This document shows, in pieces, positions 1 to 5,366 of a stretch of 7,474 nucleotides of DNA. Source of the DNA: Bacteroidota bacterium (GTDB taxonomy: Bacteria > Bacteroidota > Rhodothermia > Rhodothermales > Rubricoccaceae); NCBI GenBank assembly GCA_022564455.1, contig JADFLK010000098.1:1-7474 (forward strand). Reading direction: 5' to 3'. Below the pieces are notes generated by a model. The model saw only the letters and a program-made list of their open reading frames with translations. It made no database searches and was not told where the DNA came from. The position numbers were made by a program, and so were the translations under genes. Numbering within the stretch: position 1 is the first letter of the stretch; every line of letters starts with the position of its first letter.

Positions 1-844
1 CGACGGCGGCTACCCCGAACCTCGTCGCCAGTACGCGGTCACGGGCCGGGGGCGATCCGCCGCGTTGCACGTGGCCAAGCACGGTCACACGAAGATCGAG
101 GTTTTGAAACCGCTCGTCGGCCGGAAGCGCCTGGGCGATGGTCTGCGCCCCGTTCAGGCCCGGCCCTTCGGCGACCACCACGATGCTGCTGCGATGCTGC
201 TGCGACATTAATTCCGCGAGGCGACCCTTGATCCTTTCGATGTCGTCTAGCTCCTCGGGGATTACGATGAGTTCCGCTCCCGCGCCGATTCCACACGCCA
301 ACGCGATAAACCCCGAATCGCGGCCCATCACTTCAATCAGAAACAGCCGTTCGTGGGCATCAGCCGTATCGCGGATTTTGTCGATGCTCTCCAGCGCCGT
401 GTTGATGGCAGTGTCGAACCCGATGGTCTCGTCGGTTCCGAAGAGGTCGTTATCGATAGTGCCGGGGCAACCGACTACGACGATGCCGTGTTCTTCGGCC
501 AGCATCGTTGCACCCTGCAACGCCCCATCCCCGCCGATGGCAACAAGGGCGTCGATCCCAGCATTACGAAGATTATCCGCTGCTTTCGCGCGTCCGGCCG
601 TCGTACGAAACTTCGCGCTGCGGCCACTCTTCAGGATGGTTCCACCTCTCTGGATAATGTTGGAAACGAATTGCCGATCCATGCGAACAAACTCACCTTC
701 AATCATCCCGGCGTAGCCCCGCGTGATGCCAACAACCTCCTTGCCGGCCACCAGAGCCCGTCTCGTAACGGCGCGAATACACGCGTTCATACCGGGAGCA
801 TCTCCACCGGAAGTATAAACGCCGATACAGGCGATGTCAGACAT
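1..844 (-). CDS. pfkA: ATP-dependent 6-phosphofructokinase (3' end beyond window)
   Basis: This enzyme phosphorylates fructose-6-phosphate to fructose-1,6-bisphosphate with ATP, the committed step of glycolysis, in the cytoplasm. The visible 281 residues begin MSDIACIGVYTSGGDAPGMN, where the Rossmann-like loop TSGGDAPGMN (residues 11-20) is the family N-terminus. Next come GGDGAL (104-109), PGTIDND (127-133, with the presumed catalytic base Asp131), MGRDSGF, and a GHVQRGGSPPARDR stretch near the edge. Gly107 in GGDG and Gly128 in PGTIDND are the residues typical of ATP-using enzymes; pyrophosphate-using relatives usually carry Asp and Lys there. Family members are about 320-330 residues, so roughly 40-50 C-terminal residues lie off the left edge. 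The ATG shares its A with the TGA of the upstream amidase-like gene (TGATG), pointing to coupled translation as the last visible gene of the aat operon. No disruption is seen. The family and ATP specificity are secure. Confidence 0.96.
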   Translation of the reverse strand, partial: MSDIACIGVYTSGGDAPGMNACIRAVTRRALVAGKEVVGITRGYAGMIEGEFVRMDRQFVSNIIQRGGTILKSGRSAKFRTTAGRAKAADNLRNAGIDALVAIGGDGALQGATMLAEEHGIVVVGCPGTIDNDLFGTDETIGFDTAINTALESIDKIRDTADAHERLFLIEVMGRDSGFIALACGIGAGAELIVIPEELDDIERIKGRLAELMSQQHRSSIVVVAEGPGLNGAQTIAQALPADERFQNLDLRVTVLGHVQRGGSPPARDRVLATRFGVAAV

Positions 845-1758
845 CACATTCCCTCTTCTTCACTCTTCGGATCAACGGGCCGTGCGACGATGATGCCGAT
901 CTGCACATCGTTACTGCGGATGTAGGCCGCCAGGTCGTCCGCCACCTTCACCTCGCCGGTACTGGAGGCGTGCAGAAAACCAACACCGCCGTCGTCTGTG
1001 CGATAGACAAACCCGGTGTGCGTTACGTCAAGGCCACCGATGTGCGTGGCCGTAGCGATCACGTCGCCTGCCTTGAGATGATCGTAAACGCTTTCAATAC
1101 GATCCTGTGGTACGTAGAACAATTCGCGCCCCCGAATGGCCTCCTCCATATCCACAATGCACGCGAAGGCGGAATCGCCGGCGAGGCGCTCGTAGGCGCT
1201 GCGGTGGGTCGTCATGAAATCGAGTGTCTTGGGAAGGGCCTCTCCGCCAAGATCCTGCGTGATGTTCGTCACATGCTCGCGCGAGGCGTTGTCGTACATC
1301 CAGTCGGTGAAGTAATGGAGACGCGAGCAATAACCGGCCATGATGCCGTCGCGGTAGCGGAGGTCTTCGAGGTTGGCCACGTAGCCGGCGAACGAGTAGT
1401 CCCCCTGTGCGATGCCACGCGCCAACGCCAGCACGTTCTCGACGTACAGCACGCAGTCGAACGCCGTCAGATCGACCACCAGCGTTTCCTCGGCGCCGAC
1501 ATCCAGCAACCCATCCTGATACTGCGTGCCAATAAGCACCTCCCCAACCGCCTGAACAACCTCTCCGAACGGGCGCTCATGGAAGGCCTCGGCACGCGCC
1601 GCTGTCATGACCCGCGCAAAGACAACCATCGTCTCCTCTCCTGCGATTGTGGTATCCGAAACGGCCACCACGGGCGGGCCTTGTTCGGAATTGGACGCGG
1701 GCGCGTCGATACACGCGATGAACAGAAGTACAAAAACAAGGAGGAGATGGTGGAGCAT
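844..1758 (-). CDS. DUF1460 (N-acetylmuramoyl-L-alanine amidase-like) lipoprotein
   Basis: The 304-residue product resembles the DUF1460 family, which has an NlpC/P60-like cysteine peptidase fold and is described as N-acetylmuramoyl-L-alanine amidase-like. It probably cleaves peptidoglycan-derived peptides in the periplasm. Residues 1-15 are a hydrophobic signal (LLLVFVLLFIA) followed by Cys16, a plausible but non-canonical lipobox (FIAC, with Phe at -3). FDCVLYVE holds the likely nucleophile Cys102, and DVTHTGF holds the likely catalytic His247. LHASS (262-266) is another family-like motif. I chose the ATG at 1758 because it puts the signal peptide at the very N-terminus. An in-frame GTG at 1824 would add 22 residues and leave only 15 nt after aat; neither start has a clear Shine-Dalgarno. 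The stop overlaps the pfkA start by one base. The substrate and exact bond cut are inferred from the family. Confidence 0.85.
   Translation of the reverse strand: MLHHLLLVFVLLFIACIDAPASNSEQGPPVVAVSDTTIAGEETMVVFARVMTAARAEAFHERPFGEVVQAVGEVLIGTQYQDGLLDVGAEETLVVDLTAFDCVLYVENVLALARGIAQGDYSFAGYVANLEDLRYRDGIMAGYCSRLHYFTDWMYDNASREHVTNITQDLGGEALPKTLDFMTTHRSAYERLAGDSAFACIVDMEEAIRGRELFYVPQDRIESVYDHLKAGDVIATATHIGGLDVTHTGFVYRTDDGGVGFLHASSTGEVKVADDLAAYIRSNDVQIGIIVARPVDPKSEEEGM
851..856 (-). promoter_or_regulatory. Shine-Dalgarno-like site for pfkA
   Basis: On the minus strand AGAGGG lies 6 nt upstream of the pfkA ATG (842-844), inside the last codons of the preceding gene. Together with the TGATG stop/start overlap it supports the chosen start and re-initiation by ribosomes finishing the upstream gene. 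It is a short purine motif, so chance occurrence cannot be excluded. Confidence 0.45.
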
Positions 1759-1839
1759 GGCAATTCGGGAGGGATGCGATCTTCTAACGAGCGACACGCC
1801 AAAATAGCCCCCGGTAGAACTCACCGGATTACGAAGTCG

Positions 1840-2454
1840 TCAACTGTCCGTACTGCTGGCGTTCCAGTCGGTGGAGACGGTGAGAGCACGAGCAAGGCGG
1901 ATTTCGTACGCCTCACGGGAGATGACCACCACGCCAAGCCGCGCCAGATGCGGCGTGTTCATCTGCACATCCAACAAAACAAAGCGGGTCGCGCACAACC
2001 GGTCCACCAGATGCGCCAGCGCGACCTTGGAGGCGTCGCGGGAGCGGCTGAACATGGACTCGGCGAAAAATGCACCTCCGATTGCTACTCCGTAGAGGCC
2101 TCCGGCCAACTCGCCATCTCGCCAGCACTCCACGCTGTGGGCGTAGCCCTTCTCGTGCAATTCCGCGAAGGCACCGATCAGTTCTTCGGTGATCCACGTG
2201 GTCTCGCGGCCCGGCGCGGACTCTGCGCACATCCGCATCACGGCCTCAAACGCCCGATCCACACTGACCTCAAACTTCCCACGACGAATCGTACGCGCCA
2301 GCGACCTCGATACGTGCAGTCCATTGAGTGGAAGAACGGCCCTCGGATCGGGAGCATACCATGAAATACGACCGTCGTCATCCGGGTCGGCCATCGGGAA
2401 GAGGCCGCTGCAATACGTTGAGAGCAGTAGTTCAGTGGTGAGCGGAGGATGCAT
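1840..2454 (-). CDS. aat: Leucyl/phenylalanyl-tRNA-protein transferase
   Basis: Aat transfers Leu or Phe from aminoacyl-tRNA to N-terminal Arg or Lys of proteins, marking them for ClpS/ClpAP degradation (bacterial N-end rule); it acts in the cytoplasm. The 204-residue product shows the family signatures in order: an N-terminal YCSGLFPM segment (14-21), WYAPDPRAVLPL (32-43), TWITEELIGAFAELHEKGYAHSVE, then GGLYGVAIGGAFFAESMFSR followed by DASKVAL, and a C-terminal LLDVQMNTPHLARLG. The E. coli enzyme is 234 residues; shorter forms with a reduced N-terminus are common. I chose the ATG at 2454 because homology begins immediately after it; a TTG at 2496 would add 14 unconvincing residues. It is the first gene of the leftward group, 81 nt before the amidase-like ATG, and is divergent from the biotin carrier gene. 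All recognisable motifs are intact. Confidence 0.96.
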   Translation of the reverse strand: MHPPLTTELLLSTYCSGLFPMADPDDDGRISWYAPDPRAVLPLNGLHVSRSLARTIRRGKFEVSVDRAFEAVMRMCAESAPGRETTWITEELIGAFAELHEKGYAHSVECWRDGELAGGLYGVAIGGAFFAESMFSRSRDASKVALAHLVDRLCATRFVLLDVQMNTPHLARLGVVVISREAYEIRLARALTVSTDWNASSTDS

Positions 2455-2479
2455 GATTGGCTTCGAGTACGTGTTCAAA

Positions 2480-2503
2480 GTGCCTATTCTGCCCAAAAGG
2501 CAC
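2480..2503. repeat. Inverted repeat in the aat / biotin-carrier divergent spacer
   Basis: GTGCCT (2480-2485) and AGGCAC (2498-2503) are perfect inverted 6-mers separated by 12 nt, in the 89-bp spacer between the divergent aat and biotin-carrier starts. The position suits an operator controlling both genes, but no convincing -10/-35 pair could be placed on either strand, so this is only a candidate. An AGGAGG (2505-2510) lies just downstream, 33 nt before the biotin-carrier ATG, which is too far for a normal Shine-Dalgarno. Confidence 0.3.
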
Positions 2504-2543
2504 GAGGAGGAACACTATCTTCTCCGCTCATTCCTACCCTGCG

Positions 2544-3035
2544 ATGTCCCTCCAGATCCGGCTCGGCGACCAAGCCTTCGACCTTCACCGAGATGGCGAC
2601 GCCCTCACCCTCAACGGCGAGCCGGTGGACGCCCGCTTCGAGCGCCTCGGCTCAAACTCCGGCCTCCTGATTCTGGATGGGAAGACGCACGTCATCACAT
2701 TCGAGCAAGAGGGCGAGCACATTCGGATTACGACGGGAGGAATCAGGCAAGATGCCGTTGTGATGGACGAGACAGCGCTGCTGCTGGAGCAGTTCGGCTT
2801 CGACAGAGCAGATTCGGCTGCCGGGCGTGAGGTCCACGCCCCGATGCCTGGCCTCGTGTTGCAGGTTCTCGTCGAGCCGGGGCAAGCTGTTGAGAAAGGA
2901 CAAGGGCTCGTCGTTCTGGAGGCCATGAAGATGGAAAACGAGCTTCGTGCACCGCTTTCCGGAAGTATAGCGGCCATACATGTGGCCCCCGGCGACACCG
3001 TAGGGAAGAATGCGCTGCTTGTTGAACTGGATTAA
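2544..3035 (+). CDS. Biotin carboxyl carrier protein (acyl-CoA carboxylase biotin subunit)
   Basis: This 163-residue protein carries carboxybiotin between the biotin carboxylase and carboxyltransferase parts of an acetyl-/propionyl-CoA-type (or related) carboxylase. The C-terminal biotinyl/lipoyl domain (about residues 95-163) has the hallmark EAMKMEN, with Lys129 as the predicted biotinylation site, preceded by APMPGLVLQVLVEPGQAVEKG and followed by APLSGSIAAIHVAPGDTVGK. The first 90 residues form a beta-rich segment like that found before the carrier domain in small carboxylase subunits. I chose the ATG at 2544 because an upstream TTG (2457) would run through the divergent spacer into the aat 5' end and adds a Cys-rich segment without family character. 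No carboxylase or carboxyltransferase gene lies next to it here, so its partners must be encoded elsewhere. It could equally serve a decarboxylase-type complex; the sequence does not settle which. Confidence 0.9.
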   Translation: MSLQIRLGDQAFDLHRDGDALTLNGEPVDARFERLGSNSGLLILDGKTHVITFEQEGEHIRITTGGIRQDAVVMDETALLLEQFGFDRADSAAGREVHAPMPGLVLQVLVEPGQAVEKGQGLVVLEAMKMENELRAPLSGSIAAIHVAPGDTVGKNALLVELD

Positions 3036-3230
3036 AGGCTAGCAGATTAGAAGATTGAAGATTTTCAGGTTGGAAGGCTCTATTTGTTGGACGGTTGTCA
3101 GGTTGTGGATTAGAAGGTTAGAAGGTTGAAGATTCAGTGGGATGCAGGCCTCGCTGCTATCTCTTGCACTGAAGAATCTGTAACCTTGAACCTTCCAATC
3201 TGTAACCCTGCTGACTAACCTGAAACCAAA
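3036..3230. repeat. Heptad-like repeat spacer forming a long imperfect palindrome
   Basis: This spacer holds no credible gene. Its left half is made of degenerate 7-8 nt units of the form GRTT(A)GAA: GATTAGAA 3045-3052, GATTGAA 3053-3059, GATTTTC 3060-3066, and again GATTAGAA 3108-3115, GGTTAGAA 3116-3123, GGTTGAA 3124-3130, GATTCA 3131-3136. The right half carries the complement (AATCTG 3175-3180, TAACCTTG 3181-3188, AACCTTCC 3189-3196, AATCTG 3197-3202, TAACCCTG 3203-3210). As a result 3108-3139 can pair with 3167-3200 around a 27-nt loop, and weaker complementarity continues outward to about 3081 and 3230. It lies after the biotin-carrier stop and ends at the GTG of the epimerase gene. It could terminate transcription, hide the next start, or be a REP-like or STRR-like repeat element; the sequence does not choose between these. 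Confidence 0.75.
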
Positions 3231-4205
3231 GTGATCCTCGTCACCGGCGCAACCGGCTTTCTCGGCGCAACGCTTACCCGGCAACTCGTGGAGGAAGGCC
3301 ATGCCGTGCGCATCCTGCGGCGAGAGCACTCGAAGCTTGACTTGCTGGGCGATGCATCAAACCGCATCGAGCACGCTATCGGCGATGTCGCGGACTATCC
3401 GTCGGTTCTTGCAGCGATGGAAGGCGTCCAACACGTGTTCCACGCCGCGGCGTACGTCGGGTTTGGCGGGAAGAAAGACGAAGCGCAACTGATGGATGTC
3501 AACGTGCGCGGCACGGCCAATGTGGCGGACGCGGCGCTCGAAGCAGGCGTTAAGCGGATGGTACACGTATCCAGCATCGCAGCTTTGGGACGGACGCGTG
3601 GCCAACACGAACTTATCGACGAGACGGCCGAATGGACCGCGTCGAAGGAGAACTCGGCGTATGCCGTCAGCAAGCATCTGGCCGAGATGGAAGTCCACCG
3701 CGCCATCGCGGAGGGCCTCGACGCCGTGATCGTCAATCCGAGCCTCATCTTCGGTCCCGGCCGAGCCGGCGAAAACACGATGGCCATCGTCGAGAAGGTG
3801 CGAGATGGACGCGTGCCAGGCATTCCATCCGGTGGCACATGCGTGGTAGATGTGGAGGATGTCGCTTCCGGAATCCGCACTGCAATGGAGCGAGGAACCA
3901 CGGACGAGCGCTACATTCTCGGCGGAGAAAACCTCTCGTGGGAAGAGATTTTCGGCACGCTCGCAGAGGCTCTGGATACCGAACTCCCGCGGCTCAGACT
4001 TAACCGAGGCCCAGCTATGGCGGTAGCAACGGTCTCAGAAACGTTGGCCCGGCTAATTCGAGCCACGCCGCTCATCACGCGAGAAACCGTGCGGGCGGCC
4101 TCGGCAACGTACCGCTACAGCAACCGCAAGGCTGTTGAGGATCTCGGCTGCGCGTTCCGGGCCTTCAAAGAAACTGCCGGACGGGTTGCAGCTGAGATCC
4201 GATAA
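3231..4205 (+). CDS. NAD(P)-dependent epimerase/dehydratase (extended SDR family)
   Basis: The 324-residue product is an extended short-chain dehydrogenase/reductase, probably cytoplasmic. The N-terminal Rossmann motif is TGATGFLG (residues 5-12), the acidic GDV follows at 51-53, and HAAAYVGF and DVNVRGTANV sit at 71-98. The catalytic set is Ser114/Ser115 in VHVSSIAALG plus Tyr144 and Lys148 in YAVSK. NPSLIFGPGR is the usual post-catalytic segment, and the C-terminal third (VVDVEDVASGI, RYILGGENLSWEE) is the substrate-binding part. The pattern is closest to dihydroflavonol-4-reductase-like and hopanoid-associated HpnA-like sugar epimerases, but the substrate cannot be assigned. The start is GTG, because the Rossmann motif begins four residues later and no ATG fits. 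No Shine-Dalgarno is present, and the start abuts the palindromic repeat spacer. It converges on the nucleotidyltransferase remnant with a 12-nt gap. Confidence 0.92.
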   Translation: MILVTGATGFLGATLTRQLVEEGHAVRILRREHSKLDLLGDASNRIEHAIGDVADYPSVLAAMEGVQHVFHAAAYVGFGGKKDEAQLMDVNVRGTANVADAALEAGVKRMVHVSSIAALGRTRGQHELIDETAEWTASKENSAYAVSKHLAEMEVHRAIAEGLDAVIVNPSLIFGPGRAGENTMAIVEKVRDGRVPGIPSGGTCVVDVEDVASGIRTAMERGTTDERYILGGENLSWEEIFGTLAEALDTELPRLRLNRGPAMAVATVSETLARLIRATPLITRETVRAASATYRYSNRKAVEDLGCAFRAFKETAGRVAAEIR

Positions 4206-4217
4206 ATCCGACCGTGA

Positions 4218-4805
4218 CTACAACCTGTCTTCGATGCCACGAAGTAGTGCACACAGAAGCTGAAACCGTCGTTCGTATTCTCCGCAGCACTCACTCCCCA
4301 TCGCCAGTGCTAGAGGAGAATGGCCGGCATCTCCCGTCTGTTCCTGAAGCACGCTCACCAGCGCACCTCGTAGCTGATCATTGGGCGCCAGCAACGGGGC
4401 GATCATTCGGCCATAGATGCGAGCGCCCGCTATCTGATAGTCGAAATCGTCATCAAGGAGATCGTCATGCTCAGTGTAAAGAGTCTCGCCGGCCACCGTG
4501 TGGTAATTGACCAGAATGATGCAGAGGTCCACAGCGTCCCGTGCTCGAGCATGAGGCCGCTCATTCCACGCGATGAGTTTGAGCATACCAAGGCCTTCGA
4601 GCGAAACCACGTCAAACTGTGTCCCGTCAGGCAACACGAACCGCAGCGTACTCTTGGAGGCTTCGTCGAAACCAACTACCGACATCACGAAAGCCTGATC
4701 CGGAGGCCAGGCGATTTGGCCGTCCTGGTCTTGAATTCCGCCAAAAGGCACCACATCCAATTTTGCTCCTTCTGCTGAAATAAGCCTCTGCTCCTGCCTT
4801 GGGTC
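4218..4805 (-). pseudogene. 5'-truncated AbiEii-like nucleotidyltransferase remnant
   Basis: The frame is open from just after a TAA (4806-4808) to the TAG at 4218 and contains no ATG where a start is needed; the nearest possible start is TTG at 4758-4760. The text before that TTG (RQEQRLISAEGAK) already looks like family sequence, so the true protein began further upstream. LDVVPFGGIQDQDGQIAWPP, SLEGLGMLKLIAW, ARDAVDLCIIL and DFDYQIAGARIYGR match the middle and C-terminal part of the AbiEii/MNT-type nucleotidyltransferase family, whose members act in abortive infection or toxin-antitoxin pairs or as solo proteins. The expected roughly 100 N-terminal residues with the Gly-Ser and Asp-x-Asp metal-binding motifs are absent in all three frames upstream. 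No antitoxin gene lies beside it. I read it as a decayed gene. A short working protein from TTG would lack two of the catalytic acids. Confidence 0.72.
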
Positions 4806-4999
4806 TTACTTGAACCGCCCAGGTTAAAGCACAAATCCATAATACCTTGTACTTACGCTACTATCATTTTGACCTTACGGAAGCATTACGGAAGGTGCTT
4901 GCGCCTTTTTCAGTGTTTTCGGCTTCCGCTTGCCCTCGTCTGGTTGCGTTTTTTGAACCTACCGCTAGCCGGATTCTCGCCCGTGGATTCCGATGCGAA

Positions 5000-5022
5000 C
5001 GAGGAACGGCTCGAAGCCCTCG
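5000..5022. repeat. Hairpin CGAGG...CCTCG with inner GGCT/AGCC pairing
   Basis: CGAGG (5000-5004) is complementary to CCTCG (5018-5022). Inside it GGC (5008-5010) can pair with GCC (5016-5018, sharing one base with the outer stem) around a short loop. It could be part of a folded RNA or chance GC-rich complementarity. Confidence 0.3.
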
Positions 5023-5090
5023 GCCAATTCTGAATAGTTCCTGTCTCAACCATTTGCATCTTTCATGGCTGCTTGCTACACTCGAATATC

Positions 5091-5108
5091 GTGGGGGCTT
5101 TCCCCCAC
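5091..5108. repeat. Perfect GC hairpin GTGGGGG-CTTT-CCCCCAC
   Basis: A perfect 7-bp stem (5091-5097 with 5102-5108) closes a CTTT tetraloop. Neither side has a T run (ATACCATG to the right, GATATTCG on the minus strand), so it is not a standard intrinsic terminator. It is the strongest local structure in the window and stands alone in the non-coding stretch. Confidence 0.6.
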
Positions 5109-5287
5109 ATACCATGACAGGTTGGGGCCTAGCCGGTTTGACCCGTCACCTCCGCCTTTCAACAACTCCATCTAAAGGGAAGACCTCTCATTGAAACCCA
5201 GATAACCTACCGCGGCGGTGCCCCTCACTGCCCATTCAGGGCGACGCATTGCCATGACAACCACCCAGATCGAGACCTCCTTCCGGC

Positions 5288-5307
5288 GTATTGACCCAAG
5301 CCAATAC
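5288..5307. promoter_or_regulatory. Operator-like dyad overlapping the -35 box
   Basis: GTATTG (5288-5293) and CAATAC (5302-5307) form a perfect inverted repeat with an 8-nt centre. It covers the predicted -35 hexamer and half of the spacer, where a dimeric repressor would block RNA polymerase. No regulator gene is adjacent, so the protein that would bind is unknown. Confidence 0.45.
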
Positions 5308-5319
5308 CTCCGATATACA
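5291..5319 (+). promoter_or_regulatory. Sigma70-type promoter for the exported hydrolase
   Basis: TTGACC (5291-5296, 5 of 6 to the -35 consensus) and TATACA (5314-5319, 4 of 6 to TATAAT) are separated by exactly 17 nt. Transcription would start near 5326, giving a leader of about 40 nt before the ATG at 5367. The match is to the E. coli-type consensus, not the TTTG / TAnnTTTG boxes known in Bacteroidota. That is unusual if the host is truly of that group. Confidence 0.6.
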
Positions 5320-5352
5320 ACACCCGAAGGACGGACATCAGCTCGATTGCAT

Positions 5353-5359
5353 AGAGGAG
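5353..5359 (+). promoter_or_regulatory. Strong Shine-Dalgarno of the exported hydrolase
   Basis: AGAGGAG lies 7 nt upstream of the ATG at 5367, a near-ideal ribosome binding site. It fixes the start and contrasts with the SD-less starts of aat, the biotin carrier and the epimerase gene. Confidence 0.75.
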
Positions 5360-5366
5360 CCAAACC

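Larger units (their letters stand above)
4806..5290. other. Non-coding stretch with local hairpins
   Basis: There is no supportable gene in about 480 bp. The possible reading frames are short, lack good starts and show no family motif. The DNA contains a perfect 7-bp GC hairpin (5091-5108), a second hairpin around 5000-5022, and a direct repeat TTACGGAAG at 4875-4883 and 4886-4894 (11-nt period). The base pattern is uneven, with T runs at 4905-4909 and 4950-4955. It may include the lost 5' part of the nucleotidyltransferase, decayed beyond recognition, or an unknown structured RNA. I recognise no tRNA, rRNA, tmRNA or RNase P motif. Confidence 0.5.

Noticed and set aside
138..925. Plus-strand open frames of about 190 codons opposite pfkA
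   Set aside because: They are antisense to a clear phosphofructokinase with all catalytic motifs, and the translated text has low-complexity Ser/Pro/Ala/Arg composition.
1759..1824. Longer N-terminus for the DUF1460 lipoprotein from a GTG at 1824
   Set aside because: It would place 22 extra residues, including several Arg, before the signal peptide, and there is no Shine-Dalgarno. It cannot be excluded, only judged less likely.
970..2364. Open frame of 464 codons on the plus strand
   Set aside because: It runs antisense across two well-supported genes (aat and the DUF1460 lipoprotein), has no family motifs, and is rich in Arg/His/Gly as expected of a mirror frame of GC-rich coding DNA.
3039..3329. 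Minus-strand open frame of 96 codons over the repeat spacer
   Set aside because: It translates the heptad repeats (NLQPSNL, EPSNLKIFNL) and the antisense of the epimerase start. The apparent protein periodicity comes from the DNA repeat.
4795..4825. tRNA T-arm-like GGTTCAAGT on the minus strand
   Set aside because: The flanking bases do not form a 5-bp T stem or an acceptor stem, and no anticodon arm is found nearby.
4869..5033. Short plus-strand frame ending SPVDSDANEERLEALGQF
   Set aside because: The last 18 codons look protein-like in codon choice and could be the tail of a lost gene, but the upstream part is not protein-like and no family can be named.
5091..5108. Intrinsic terminator reading of the GC hairpin
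   Set aside because: There is no T run on either side, and no intact gene ends immediately before it on either strand.
4847..5194. Overlapping open frames of 115 codons (plus) and 83 codons (minus, 4864-5115)
   Set aside because: Neither has a Shine-Dalgarno or a recognisable motif, they contradict each other, and the composition looks random.
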